A DNA stretch of 64,000 nt from Acinetobacter pittii ATCC 19004 = CIP 70.29 (GCF_000369045.1 NZ_KB849786.1:665906-729905), one strand, 5' to 3'. Positions 19,107 to 28,420 are shown, numbered from the stretch's first letter. Numbers and translations: made by a program. Notes: generated from the sequence alone by a model not told the origin.

Positions 19107-19142
19107 ACGAATAAATATATTAAATTCGATAACACTATTCGT
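19107..19142. promoter_or_regulatory. Candidate AdeL operator in the adeF-adeL intergenic region
   Basis: Perfect 7-bp inverted repeat ACGAATA (19107-19113) and TATTCGT (19136-19142), with a further ATTCG half-like element between them. LysR regulators bind such spaced dyads in divergent promoter regions. AdeL binding here is inferred. Confidence 0.5.
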
Positions 19143-19201
19143 ATTTTTATAACAATTGATGTGTTTTATTAAAAAATGCATTGATTGATAGGAGTGTGCG
19201 T

Positions 19202-20233
19202 GTGGATCTATTTCATGCGATGAAAGTATTTAACAAAGTTGTCGAAACAAATAGTTTCAGTTTAGCTGCTGACAGTTTAGGTCTACCGCGTGCTTCTGTG
19301 ACGACAACCATTCAGGCTTTAGAGAGACATTTACAAGTTCGTCTGTTGAATCGTACGACACGAAAAATCAGTCTCACACCGGATGGTGCCGTATATTATG
19401 ATCGGACAGCCCGCATTTTAGCGGATGTCTCTGATATTGAATCTTCCTTTCATGATGCAGAGCGGGGACCAAGAGGTCAGCTTCGTATTGATGTGCCTGT
19501 ATCGATTGGGCGTTTAATCTTAATTCCAAGGCTGCGCGATTTCCATGCACGCTATCCAGATATTGATTTAGTAATTGGCCTGAATGACCGACCTGTAGAT
19601 TTGGTGGGAGAGGCCGTCGATTGTGCAATTCGGGTCGGTGAACTAAAAGATTCAAGCTTAATTGCGCGTCGTATTGGAACTTTCCAGTGTGCAACAGCTG
19701 CTTCACCGATTTATTTAGAAAAATATGGCGAGCCCACTTCAATTGAAGATTTACAGAAAAATCATAAAGCGATTCACTTCTTTTCAAGCCGTACCGGACG
19801 CAACTTTGATTGGGACTTTGTGGTTGATGATTTAATTAAAAGTGTGTCAGTACGTGGACGTGTTTCTGTAAATGACGGTGATGCTTATATCGACTTAGCT
19901 TTGCAGGGTTTCGGTATAATTCAGGGCCCACGTTATATGCTCACCAACCATTTGGAATCGGGTTTGTTAAAAGAGGTATTGCCTCAGTGGACGCCGGCGC
20001 CAATGCCGATTTCAGCAGTTTATCTTCAAAATCGTCATTTATCGCTTAAAGTAAAAGTGTTTGTAGATTGGGTCGCCGAATTGTTTGCAGGTTGTCCATT
20101 GCTGAGTGGTTGCTCAATGTCCTTAGATCAAAAATGTGAATTTGCCTGTGATAAAGAAACTGGTCATGAATATACAATTCGGACTTTGGTCGAGCAGCAT
20201 AATATTGCTGAAGCTTACACGCTCAAAAACTAA
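19202..20233 (+). CDS. adeL: AdeL, LysR-type regulator of adeFGH
   Basis: Controls the divergent adeFGH operon; mutations in AdeL are known to raise pump expression in A. baumannii. The 343-residue protein has an N-terminal LysR helix-turn-helix (about residues 15-60: SLAADSLGLPRASVTTTIQALE) and a substrate-binding domain (about 90-300). The cysteine-bearing C-terminal tail is longer than in most LysR proteins. The GTG at 19202 is chosen because AGGAG lies seven bases upstream; the frame opens at a TTG seven codons earlier that overlaps the ribosome site. Confidence 0.92.
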   Translation: MDLFHAMKVFNKVVETNSFSLAADSLGLPRASVTTTIQALERHLQVRLLNRTTRKISLTPDGAVYYDRTARILADVSDIESSFHDAERGPRGQLRIDVPVSIGRLILIPRLRDFHARYPDIDLVIGLNDRPVDLVGEAVDCAIRVGELKDSSLIARRIGTFQCATAASPIYLEKYGEPTSIEDLQKNHKAIHFFSSRTGRNFDWDFVVDDLIKSVSVRGRVSVNDGDAYIDLALQGFGIIQGPRYMLTNHLESGLLKEVLPQWTPAPMPISAVYLQNRHLSLKVKVFVDWVAELFAGCPLLSGCSMSLDQKCEFACDKETGHEYTIRTLVEQHNIAEAYTLKN

Positions 20234-20408
20234 CTTAAAATTTGAGTGATTTTTCAACATTTAAACAGTTAATACAATCCATTGTTCAGACACCTTCATA
20301 AATCCTTAATTTACTGGTATAGAAATTGCAATTCTTTCGGCAGAAGAGTAATTTAGAAATTGCTCAAGTTTTTATCACCTTATTAGGATTTTAAGGAGAA
20401 GCTTCAAG

Positions 20409-21194
20409 ATGGCAAGCTTTATGAAAAAAATGTTCGTTTCAACAACCTTGGTTTTGGCTGCTGTTGCAACGAATGTTCAAGCAAAGGATTGGAAGGTGAT
20501 TCGTTTTGGTACTGAGTCGTCTTATGCGCCGTTTGAATATAAAACACCAGATGGCAAGTTAACTGGTTTTGATGTGGATTTAGGTAATGCAATTTGTGCA
20601 AAACTCAAAGCCAAATGTGTTTGGGTTGAAAACTCTTTTGATGGGATGATTCCAGCCCTTAAAGCGAAAAAATTTGATGGCATTCTTTCATCAATGACCG
20701 TTACTGATGAGCGTGCAAAACAAATTGCATTTAGTAGCAAAATCTACAATACACCAACCCGTATGGTTGCAAAAAAAGGCTCACCGTTATTGCCTACCGC
20801 TGCCTCTTTGAAAGGTAAACGTGTCGGTGTACAACAGGGCACAATTCAAGAAACTTATGCTAAAACCTATTGGGCACCAAAAGGTGTAACGGTTGTACCT
20901 TATCCAGTCCAAGATTTGATTTATCAAGACATGATGTCAGGTCGTCTGGATGCAACTTTACAAGATGCAATTATGGTTGATGGCGCTTTCTTAAAACAAG
21001 CAAAAGGTAAAAACTTCAGTTTTGCTGGTGGTAATGTGGTTGATGCAAAAACACTAGGTGTAGGTGCAGCGATCGGTTTACGCAAAGAAGATGAGGATTT
21101 AAAAGCCAATATTAATAAAGCACTCGCTGCAATCATTGCAGATGGTACATACAAAAAACTCGAGAAAAAATATTTCTCCTTTAGCATTTACTAA
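20409..21194 (+). CDS. Periplasmic basic amino-acid binding protein (ArgT/HisJ/AotJ-like)
   Basis: Solute-binding protein of the ABC importer that follows. The 261-residue protein has a Sec signal peptide cut after NVQA near residue 25. The SBP_bac_3 fold shows the ligand-binding stretches APFEYKTPDGKLTGFDVDL and SSMTVTDERAK, typical of lysine/arginine/ornithine/histidine binders. AAGGAG lies 10 bases before the ATG at 20409; a second ATG four codons on is possible. A hairpin lies between this gene and the permeases, allowing extra copies of the binding protein. The ligand is inferred from family. Confidence 0.88.
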   Translation: MASFMKKMFVSTTLVLAAVATNVQAKDWKVIRFGTESSYAPFEYKTPDGKLTGFDVDLGNAICAKLKAKCVWVENSFDGMIPALKAKKFDGILSSMTVTDERAKQIAFSSKIYNTPTRMVAKKGSPLLPTAASLKGKRVGVQQGTIQETYAKTYWAPKGVTVVPYPVQDLIYQDMMSGRLDATLQDAIMVDGAFLKQAKGKNFSFAGGNVVDAKTLGVGAAIGLRKEDEDLKANINKALAAIIADGTYKKLEKKYFSFSIY

Positions 21195-21201
21195 TGATGT
21201 G

Positions 21202-21230
21202 AAAAATGTCGGCTTTGCGCCGACATTTTT
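21202..21230 (+). terminator. Intra-operon terminator/attenuator after the binding-protein gene
   Basis: 11-bp stem AAAAATGTCGG-CTTTGCG-CCGACATTTTT eight bases past the stop, inside what should be one transport operon. It probably ends or stabilises most transcripts, so the binding protein is made in excess over the permeases. Confidence 0.75.
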
Positions 21231-21285
21231 AAATCTATTCTCATCTCATCAATATTAGATATTGTTTTTAAGGAGAAGATGAGTC

Positions 21286-21975
21286 ATGTTTTTTTCTGGC
21301 TTTGGGCCACTCCTGCTCAGCGGGACATGGATGACCATACAGCTTGCGTTGTTGTCACTTTTACTTTCTGTGATTATTGGCTTAATTGGTGCGAGCTCAA
21401 AACTCTCTAGTATTAAAATTTTACGTTATATAGCAACCGCTTACACTACGCTCATTCGAAGTGTGCCTGACTTGGTGATTATGCTGCTGTTATTTTATAG
21501 CTTGCAGTTGGGGCTCAACCAAATTACTGAAGCACTGCAAATGGACCAAATTGATATCAACCCATTTGTGGCGGGTGTGATTACTTTAGCGTTCATTTAT
21601 GGTGCATATTTTACCGAGACCTTTCGTGGTGCATTTCAATCGGTTCCTAAAGGCCAAATTGAAGCAGCAATGGCCTATGGAATGACTCCGTGGCAGGTTT
21701 TTCACCGTGTATTATTCCCTCAAATGATGCGTTTCGCTTTGCCTGGTATTGGTAATAACTGGCAAGTTTTGATTAAGGCGACCGCACTAGTTTCTATTAT
21801 TGGCCTGACTGACATTGTAAAAATTACGCAAGATGCGGGTAGAAGTACCATGCAACTGTTCTTTTTCAGCATCGTAGCTGCTGCCATTTATTTAGCAATT
21901 ACCACCGTGTCGAATCTGATTTTAATGTGGCTTGAACGTCGTTATTCTGCTGGTGTAAGGAAGGGACAATTATGA
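21286..21975 (+). CDS. Basic amino-acid ABC permease, HisQ-like
   Basis: First inner-membrane subunit of the importer. The 229-residue protein has five hydrophobic segments and the permease EAA loop (GQIEAAMAYGMTPWQVFHRVLFPQ) that docks on the ATPase. AAGGAG lies about 10 bases before the ATG. The following permease starts before its stop (four-base overlap). The LIRSVPDLVIMLL segment is typical of HisQ/ArtQ/AotQ. Confidence 0.9.
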   Translation: MFFSGFGPLLLSGTWMTIQLALLSLLLSVIIGLIGASSKLSSIKILRYIATAYTTLIRSVPDLVIMLLLFYSLQLGLNQITEALQMDQIDINPFVAGVITLAFIYGAYFTETFRGAFQSVPKGQIEAAMAYGMTPWQVFHRVLFPQMMRFALPGIGNNWQVLIKATALVSIIGLTDIVKITQDAGRSTMQLFFFSIVAAAIYLAITTVSNLILMWLERRYSAGVRKGQL

Positions 21976-22685
21976 TTGAAATCCTTCAACAATATTGGCA
22001 GGCATACCTTTGGACTGATGGTTTGCAAATGACTGGCGTAGCGATGACGACTTGGTTATTGGTGCTTTCTATTGGCATTGGTTTTGTGCTTGCTGTGCCT
22101 TTATCACTTGCACGAGTATCAGAAAATATCTGGTTGCGTGGCCCAGTTTGGTTATATACCTATGTTTTTCGTGGCACACCACTTTATATCCAACTGCTGA
22201 TTATTTATTCAGGTATTTATAGCTTTGATTATGTCCATGAGCACCAGACACTTGATGCTTTTTTTCGAGAGGGCATAAATTGCACCATTTTGGCATTCGC
22301 GCTCAATACTGGTGCATATACCACTGAAATCTTCGCTGGGGCGATTCGTTCTATTCCCCATGGAGAGATTGAGGCTGCACAAGCTTTCGGTATGTCAAAA
22401 TGGAAACGGTACACTCGCATTATCATTCCATCGATGTTACGCCGTGCTTTACCTTTTTACGGCAATGAAGTCATTTTAATGTTGCACGCGACAACCATTG
22501 CATTTACAGCAACTGTTCCTGACATTTTAAAAATTGCGCGTGATGTGAATGCGGCAACCTATGACACCTTCAATGCTTTTGGAATTGCCGCGGTGTTGTA
22601 TGCAATGCTGGCATTTATTTTGATTTGGATATTTCGTAAGTTGGAAAAACGTTGGTTGGCATTTTTAAAGCCATCGAATCATTAG
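21972..22685 (+). CDS. Basic amino-acid ABC permease, HisM-like
   Basis: Second inner-membrane subunit. The 237-residue protein carries FRGTPLYIQLLIIYSG, typical of HisM/AotM, and an EAA loop GEIEAAQAFGMSKWKRYTRIIIPSM. It overlaps the first permease by four bases and ends ten bases before the ATPase gene, as expected for a QMP gene order. Confidence 0.9.
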   Translation: MIEILQQYWQAYLWTDGLQMTGVAMTTWLLVLSIGIGFVLAVPLSLARVSENIWLRGPVWLYTYVFRGTPLYIQLLIIYSGIYSFDYVHEHQTLDAFFREGINCTILAFALNTGAYTTEIFAGAIRSIPHGEIEAAQAFGMSKWKRYTRIIIPSMLRRALPFYGNEVILMLHATTIAFTATVPDILKIARDVNAATYDTFNAFGIAAVLYAMLAFILIWIFRKLEKRWLAFLKPSNH

Positions 22686-22694
22686 GAGACATAA

Positions 22695-23471
22695 ATGGAA
22701 CACGTTGCAAAACTAGTGATTCGCGATTTACATAAGAAATTCGGCGATCATGAAGTGCTTAAAGGAATATCACTTGATGCAAATGCCGGTGATGTAATTA
22801 GTATCATTGGTTCATCGGGTTCAGGTAAAAGTACCTTGCTGCGTTGTATTAACTTTTTGGAACAACCGAGCAATGGCACCATTAAGCTTAATGGTGAAAA
22901 ACTGCGTACAGTCTTTGATAAAAAAGGCAATTTAAAAGTAGTTGAACCAAAGCAACTACAAAAAATGCGTACCCAGCTCATGATGGTATTTCAGCATTTT
23001 AATTTGTGGTCTCACATGACAGTGCTGGAAAATGTCATTGAAGGGCCCATTCACGTACTTGGGGTGAAACGTGCTGAAGCTGAAGAGCGTGCAAGGAAAT
23101 ATCTACGCAAAGTTGGATTACCTGAAAGTGTTGAAAGTAAATATCCGGCATTTTTATCTGGTGGTCAGCAGCAACGTGTAGCGATTGCTCGTGCTTTGGC
23201 TATGGAACCAGAAGTTATGTTGTTCGATGAACCAACCAGCGCGCTTGATCCAGAGTTGGTGGGTGAGGTACTAAAGGTAATGCAGGGCTTGGCTGAAGAA
23301 GGACGTACCATGATTGTGGTGACACATGAAATGGGCTTTGCACGTCATGTATCTAATCAAGTGATTTTCTTGCATCAAGGGAAAATTGAGGAACAGGGCC
23401 ATCCTAATGAAGTACTCAATAACCCGAAAAGTGAGCGTTTAAAGCAATTTTTGACGGGCAGTTTGAAATAA
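22695..23471 (+). CDS. Basic amino-acid ABC importer ATPase, HisP-like
   Basis: ATP-binding subunit of the importer. The 258-residue protein has Walker [14 protein letters not shown]-loop [14 protein letters not shown], signature [15 protein letters not shown] and Walker [15 protein letters not shown], all in the polar amino-acid transport subfamily. AGGAG lies seven bases upstream. It is the last gene of the operon. Confidence 0.93.
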   Translation: MEHVAKLVIRDLHKKFGDHEVLKGISLDANAGDVISIIGSSGSGKSTLLRCINFLEQPSNGTIKLNGEKLRTVFDKKGNLKVVEPKQLQKMRTQLMMVFQHFNLWSHMTVLENVIEGPIHVLGVKRAEAEERARKYLRKVGLPESVESKYPAFLSGGQQQRVAIARALAMEPEVMLFDEPTSALDPELVGEVLKVMQGLAEEGRTMIVVTHEMGFARHVSNQVIFLHQGKIEEQGHPNEVLNNPKSERLKQFLTGSLK

Positions 23472-23546
23472 GCTATTCATACCGAGTAAGGTGAAATTTT
23501 TTAAACAAGAATTTGCATCTTACTCGGTTGCTTTTTAATTATATTT

Positions 23547-23876
23547 TTATAAATGGGTATTTTTAGAAAACACATTAATAATGATAATACCTGCAATCAT
23601 TAAAGTAAGACCAATACAGGCCGCCAAGTCTAAATGCTGTTTGTAAAATATCCAGCCAATTGCAGAAATTAAAATAATACCCGCACCCGACCAAATGGCA
23701 TATGCAATCCCGATCGGAATTGTTTTTAGCGTCAGGGATAATAAATAAAAAGCAATTGCATAGCCCACAACAGTAACGATGGACGGAATGGGAACAGTAA
23801 AACCTTGAGATGCTTTTAAGGCTGAAGTTGCAACGACTTCACAAGCAATCGCAATTGCTAAATAAAGATAAGACAT
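23547..23876 (-). CDS. abeS: AbeS-type small multidrug resistance (SMR) efflux protein
   Basis: Proton-driven exporter of cationic dyes, detergents and some antibiotics; works as a dimer in the inner membrane. The 109-residue protein has four helices. The essential glutamate is Glu13 in AIACEVVATSALK, and the second half has AIWSGAGIILISAIGW, the SMR signature. It is nearly the same as A. baumannii AbeS as I remember it, with several conservative changes. It is a lone gene, convergent with the ABC importer. Confidence 0.9.
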   Translation of the reverse strand: MSYLYLAIAIACEVVATSALKASQGFTVPIPSIVTVVGYAIAFYLLSLTLKTIPIGIAYAIWSGAGIILISAIGWIFYKQHLDLAACIGLTLMIAGIIIINVFSKNTHL

Positions 23877-24078
23877 GGGGAGCTACGCCAGAAAGAGTTT
23901 TAATCAATCTATATGAAATGTTGAAATGGTTAGACCAGTTTTAACGATTGTGCAATTTTTGGGGTACAAAAATACCAGTAAAACAAACTGAACTGATCAT
24001 TTGATTTTATCATTAGCAAAGTGGCTTAAGCTATTTATTCATTTATTTATTTAATCATTGATCTGTATAGTCATTTAA

Positions 24079-24106
24079 GAGGATCAGCAATCTTAGCCTG
24101 ATCCTC
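24079..24106 (-). terminator. Likely terminator of the trhP-ferredoxin operon
   Basis: Perfect 9-bp stem GAGGATCAG / CTGATCCTC with a 10-base loop just past the ferredoxin stop. The T-run on the minus strand is poor. Confidence 0.5.
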
Positions 24107-24115
24107 GATAGACTT

Positions 24116-24379
24116 TTAAGAGATAGATTCGCCGAGTATATTTAAATCCTTAAATTTCTCTAGCAGTTGCTCTTTATTTTCAATATGTGCAGGGTCTGGT
24201 TTTATGCAATCGATTGGACAAACCGCCTTACATGTGGGGGCATCATAAAAGCCTACACATTCTGTACAACGAAGTGGATCAATTTCATAAACTTTGTTGC
24301 CTTCAAAAATAGCTGTATTGGGGCATTCTGGTAAGCACATATCACAATTGATACAGTCATTCGTAATCAAAAGTGCCAT
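24116..24379 (-). CDS. YfhL-like 2[4Fe-4S] ferredoxin
   Basis: An 87-residue small ferredoxin. The first cluster motif is CINCDMCLPECP (residues 9-20). The second is CTECVGFYDAPTCKAVCP, with the widened spacing typical of the YfhL/Allochromatium-type dicluster ferredoxins. The C-terminal helix is charged. It starts two bases after the trhP stop, so the two are cotranscribed, and it may serve as electron donor for that enzyme (inference from position). Confidence 0.9.
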   Translation of the reverse strand: MALLITNDCINCDMCLPECPNTAIFEGNKVYEIDPLRCTECVGFYDAPTCKAVCPIDCIKPDPAHIENKEQLLEKFKDLNILGESIS

Positions 24380-24381
24380 GT

Positions 24382-25752
24382 TTAACTCGCTGAATAAGCT
24401 AATGTTGAGGCAGTAATGTTTTCCTTAGCATGCGGCAAATTGCGTATGAGTAGGGCATAACTAACATCAACATCTTGTGAAAGTGGAAACTCAACAAAAT
24501 GCCCCGAACCTTTAGCATCGGTAATTGGGTTACCTTTTAAATCGCGCATTTCGGTTAAGGTAAAGGTGATATTACCTTGAGGCGTCATCAGCTCAAGTGA
24601 GTCGCCAACCACAAAACGGTTTTTAACTTCAATGCGAAGATAATCGCCGTGACGTTCTAAAACCTCTCCACAAAATTGTTGGTAGTCGAAATGCGATGAA
24701 CCATCAGCATAGTTTTGATATTCGCTATGCACATGACGTCTTAAAAAGCCTTCGGTATAACCACGGTTTGCCAAACCTTCGAGTTGGTTCATTAAGCTTG
24801 GGTCAAATGGTTTGCCTGCTAAAGCATCATCAATAGCTTTTCGATAAATTTGGGCGGTACGGGCACAGTAAAAATAGGATTTAGTACGGCCTTCAATTTT
24901 CAGTGAGGCAATCCCCATTTTGGTTAAACGATCTACATGTTGTACCGCACGTAAATCTTTAGAGTTCATAAAATAGGTGCCGTGTTCATCTTCTTCGGCA
25001 GCAAACATTTCTTCATCATTGCGTTGTACCAGCAGCGTTTGAGCCGAGGTTGTTTCTAATTGTGCTGATGAGCAGCAAGACTTTTCTGACGCGTTGAGCT
25101 GAGTAACTGGAATTACATCACCGTTTGCATCTTCTTGGGCTTCATGCAACTTATAGTCCCAACGGCAAGCATTGGTACAAGCACCTTGGTTGGCATCACG
25201 TTTATTCATATATCCAGAAAGTAAGCAGCGACCTGAGTAAGCCATGCATAGTGCGCCATGTACAAAAACCTCAAGTTCAATATCTGGTACGTGTTGCTGG
25301 ATTTCTTCTATTTCTTCTAATGATAACTCACGAGATAAAATGACTCGGCTTAAACCGTAATCTTTCCAAAACTTAACAGTGGCCCAATTAATAGCGTTGG
25401 CTTGAACAGATAGATGAATTTGCACATCAGGAAAATGCTCTCTCACCATCATGATTAAGCCCGGATCAGACATAATGAGTGCATCTGGTTGCATAGCTAC
25501 AATTGGTTCAAGATCACGAATAAAGTTTTTTAATTTGCTGTTATGCGGTTGAATGTTCACCACAACATAAAACTTTTTGCCCAAAGCGTGGGCTTCATCA
25601 ATTCCGATTTTTAGGTTGTCATGATCAAAAGCATTATTACGAACACGTAAACTGTAACGTGGTTGGCCGGCATATACAGCATCTGCACCATAGGCAAATG
25701 CATAGCGCATGTTTTTAAGTGAACCTGCGGGAGAGAGGAGCTCAGTTTTCAT
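24382..25752 (-). CDS. trhP: TrhP (YegQ), U32 family tRNA 5-hydroxyuridine synthesis protein
   Basis: U32 peptidase-like protein needed for 5-hydroxyuridine at wobble position 34 of tRNAs, with prephenate as a source molecule in E. coli. The N-terminus (ELLSPAGSLKNMRYAFAYGADAVYAG) and the VHGALCMAYSGRCLLSGYMN cysteine cluster match E. coli YegQ along most of its length. A central insert with a Cys-Cys pair (SEKSCCSS) is divergent. The ATG at 25752 is chosen because the family starts there; the frame can be extended to a TTG at 25812. A strong A/T hairpin overlaps the ATG, and the only GGAG lies beyond that hairpin. Confidence 0.9.
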   Translation of the reverse strand: MKTELLSPAGSLKNMRYAFAYGADAVYAGQPRYSLRVRNNAFDHDNLKIGIDEAHALGKKFYVVVNIQPHNSKLKNFIRDLEPIVAMQPDALIMSDPGLIMMVREHFPDVQIHLSVQANAINWATVKFWKDYGLSRVILSRELSLEEIEEIQQHVPDIELEVFVHGALCMAYSGRCLLSGYMNKRDANQGACTNACRWDYKLHEAQEDANGDVIPVTQLNASEKSCCSSAQLETTSAQTLLVQRNDEEMFAAEEDEHGTYFMNSKDLRAVQHVDRLTKMGIASLKIEGRTKSYFYCARTAQIYRKAIDDALAGKPFDPSLMNQLEGLANRGYTEGFLRRHVHSEYQNYADGSSHFDYQQFCGEVLERHGDYLRIEVKNRFVVGDSLELMTPQGNITFTLTEMRDLKGNPITDAKGSGHFVEFPLSQDVDVSYALLIRNLPHAKENITASTLAYSAS

Positions 25753-25790
25753 AAAATAAAAGGCATAAAAAATATATGGTTTTATTTTAT
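25751..25790 (-). promoter_or_regulatory. A/T hairpin between ribosome site and start codon of trhP
   Basis: Perfect 11-bp inverted repeat ATAAAATAAAA / TTTTATTTTAT with an 18-base loop. On the minus strand the downstream arm ends in the AT of the ATG, and GGAG (25794-25797) lies just outside the upstream arm. Folding would bring GGAG close to the ATG. Confidence 0.55.
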
Positions 25791-25808
25791 TAACTCCGGA
25801 TTTGGGAT

Positions 25809-27275
25809 TCAACCTACTGAATTAGTAGGGATTTGATCATTATCCTTTTGTACGGGCAGCATATTTTTTGCTAGCTCTCCTAAGCGCATCAAAGCATTTA
25901 ACATTTTGGGGTTTAACTCAAAACAAGCTGCAATACGTAAACAATGACTAAATCGTTTATCAGCCGAACACAAAATTCCCGGCATACATAAGATTTTTTC
26001 ATCCATGGCCTGATGAAACAGTTCTAGGGTGTCAATTGATTCGGGTAGCTCTAACCATAAAATAAATCCCGCTTGTGGACGACTCACACGGGTACCGATT
26101 GGGAAAAAGCGACAAATATAAGATTTGATGGTGTCAATTTGCTGTTGATAGCGTTTTTTGAGTTGACGTAAATGCAGGTCATAACCACCATTCTCTAAGA
26201 AAAGGCCTAACGTTTCTGTGAGTAACGCTGGCTCGGCAACAGTGGTTGTAAATTTAAGTTGCTGCACAATATTACGAAAGCGCCCAGCTTCTAACCAACC
26301 AATCCGATAATCAGGTGCTACAGTTTTGGTATAGCTACCACACACCAAAACCCATCCGTTCTGGTCAAACGTTTTGATGTTGGGTAAGAGGGGTTCGGTG
26401 AGTTGCAATTCAGCATACATCGCATCTTCAATAACAGGAACTTGAAACTGATTAGCTAACTCTGCCAAGCGACGGCGGCTGCTCTCAGGCATGCTAAAAC
26501 CGAGAGGATTGTGTCCTGTCGGAATGGTTAAAATGGCTTGTACACTTTGAGATTTTAAGAGTTCTTCAAGTGCATCCAGACACATACCTGTATGTGGCGA
26601 GGTCGGTACTTCTACAATTTTTCGACCTAAATTATGAAGGAGTGGATAGAGGTTGTGAAATGTAGGAATCTCAAGCGCTATGCTGTCACCCGCTTGAGTT
26701 GTTGCCATAATCGCGAGACTTAAAGCCTCCATCGTGCCATGAGTCAGCACAATATCATCTGCTGAAAGAAACATACCTAGCTGTAAGCTTCGCCTAGCAA
26801 TTTGAGTGCGTAAACGTATAGAACCGGGCGGCAAGGTATAGCTTTTAAAAATATCTGATTGAGAGCGCAACACCTGAGCAGTTAAGCGTTTTAAGCGTTC
26901 AATTGGATAAAAATTTTCCCCAGAAGGGCAAGCTAGGGCCAAATTGACATAGTCGGAGTCCATTTGTTTTTTAACAATTTGTGCGAGAAAACAGCTAATT
27001 CCTGAAAGAGATACTTTTTCTTCACTGACATAACGCTCTTCGAGTTCTAGTAAGTTTGAAGGCGCATGACAAACATAGTAGCCAGACTGTGGGCGAACGG
27101 AAATTAAACCTTGGTCTTCAAGCTGACGATAAGCTTCTTTTACGGTGTTAATGCTGACCTGATAATGATTTGCGCAGTCGCGAATTGATGGTAAGCGAGA
27201 GCCGATAGGCTGTCTGCCATTCTGAATTTGTAGGGTGAGGTCATCACTCACTTTTTTATATTTGTACATATCCAT
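25809..27275 (-). CDS. MocR-type transcriptional regulator (GntR HTH plus aminotransferase domain)
   Basis: A 488-residue PLP-binding regulator. The N-terminal winged helix of the GntR type spans about residues 5-70 (GSRLPSIRDCANHYQVSINTVKEAYRQLEDQG). An aminotransferase class I fold follows from about 110 to 470, with the PLP lysine Lys317 in SYTKTVAPDYRIGW and the TGHNPLG motif. MocR proteins usually control a neighbouring divergent gene; here that is phzF, about 230 bases away. Regulation of the downstream trhP is less likely. The target and effector are inferred. Confidence 0.88.
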   Translation of the reverse strand: MDMYKYKKVSDDLTLQIQNGRQPIGSRLPSIRDCANHYQVSINTVKEAYRQLEDQGLISVRPQSGYYVCHAPSNLLELEERYVSEEKVSLSGISCFLAQIVKKQMDSDYVNLALACPSGENFYPIERLKRLTAQVLRSQSDIFKSYTLPPGSIRLRTQIARRSLQLGMFLSADDIVLTHGTMEALSLAIMATTQAGDSIALEIPTFHNLYPLLHNLGRKIVEVPTSPHTGMCLDALEELLKSQSVQAILTIPTGHNPLGFSMPESSRRRLAELANQFQVPVIEDAMYAELQLTEPLLPNIKTFDQNGWVLVCGSYTKTVAPDYRIGWLEAGRFRNIVQQLKFTTTVAEPALLTETLGLFLENGGYDLHLRQLKKRYQQQIDTIKSYICRFFPIGTRVSRPQAGFILWLELPESIDTLELFHQAMDEKILCMPGILCSADKRFSHCLRIAACFELNPKMLNALMRLGELAKNMLPVQKDNDQIPTNSVG

Positions 27276-27505
27276 TCATTAAAAAGCCAAAGCGATGGAT
27301 ACACTTTATAGTGATCTCTTATTTATCTCAAATATTGTGATTACTTTTGCTCAGTTCATTTAACGCAAATCTAAACTTAAAAACTGTGTCTATTATTTTT
27401 CATATTAATTGATACTGTGACCATTAAAAATAAATCAGTAAGATCAAAAAATGGTAAGGACTTAAAAGCCATATTTTTTAATTTTAAAATCAGTAGGAAT
27501 GGTCT

Positions 27506-28375
27506 ATGTCTGTTGTTGCATTTAAACAAGTTGATGTTTTTACTTCACAAGCATTTAAAGGAAATCCTGTTGCGGTCATTATGGACGCCAGCACCTTAAC
27601 GTCTGAGCAGATGCAAGCCATTGCGAACTGGACCAATCTTTCTGAAACCACATTTGTACTCCCTGCGACCGATTCACAAGCTGACTATCAGGTTCGAATC
27701 TTTACTCCGCAAAATGAATTGCCATTTGCAGGCCATCCTACAATTGGTACTGCCTATGCTTTGCTTGAGGCGGGTCTAATTAAAGCGAAAGAAGGTAAGC
27801 TGGTACAGCAGTGCGGTGCTGGTTTGGTGACTCTGACTGTGAGTGAATCACGTCATATTTCATTTGAACTACCTAAGCCTAAAATTACTCCACTAGATGC
27901 TATGCATACTGAGAAATTAGCAGAAATTTTAAAATGTGAAATTAATACTCAATGGAACGCTGCATTGGTAGATGTAGGGGCACGCTGGATTGTATTACAA
28001 GCTGTTAATGCTGAGGCTGTTCTAGATAGCCAACCAGACTTTGCCGCTTTAAAAGAACATGATTTAGAAATGAAAGTTACGGGTGCGACAGTTTTTGGTT
28101 TTCATGAAAATAATGATGAACAAAAACACATAGAGGTTCGTTCATTTGCCCCTTCATGTGGAATAAATGAAGATCCAGTTTGTGGTAGTGGTAATGGTAG
28201 CGTAGCTTCATTTATTCGTTACTATGGGATTCTTCCTGCACAAAATGATGTCGTACTTTCTTCACAAGGTGGGGCGGTAGGTCGAGATGGACAACTTCAA
28301 CTTGAATTGTATCAAGATAAAATTTTAGTGGGTGGAACCGCTGTCACCTGTATCGATGGCACAATTAAATTGTAA
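27506..28375 (+). CDS. PhzF-family isomerase/epimerase
   Basis: A 289-residue protein of the diaminopimelate-epimerase-like fold. The start VAFKQVDVFTSQAFKGNPVAV and the catalytic Glu47 in NLSETTFV are typical of PhzF. CGSGNGSVASF marks the second domain. It is not near phenazine genes, so it is one of the many general PhzF-like proteins (YddE/YHI9 group) of unknown substrate. It is divergent from the MocR regulator and ends at a strong terminator. The ribosome site is weak. Confidence 0.87.
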   Translation: MSVVAFKQVDVFTSQAFKGNPVAVIMDASTLTSEQMQAIANWTNLSETTFVLPATDSQADYQVRIFTPQNELPFAGHPTIGTAYALLEAGLIKAKEGKLVQQCGAGLVTLTVSESRHISFELPKPKITPLDAMHTEKLAEILKCEINTQWNAALVDVGARWIVLQAVNAEAVLDSQPDFAALKEHDLEMKVTGATVFGFHENNDEQKHIEVRSFAPSCGINEDPVCGSGNGSVASFIRYYGILPAQNDVVLSSQGGAVGRDGQLQLELYQDKILVGGTAVTCIDGTIKL

Positions 28376-28380
28376 AACAG

Positions 28381-28420
28381 ACATAAAAAAACCGAGGACT
28401 TTGCCTCGGTTTTTTTATGT
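28381..28420. terminator. Bidirectional terminator between phzF and fpr
   Basis: Long stem ACATAAAAAAACCGAGG / CCTCGGTTTTTTTATGT, loop ACTTTG. It ends both convergent genes. Confidence 0.92.
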
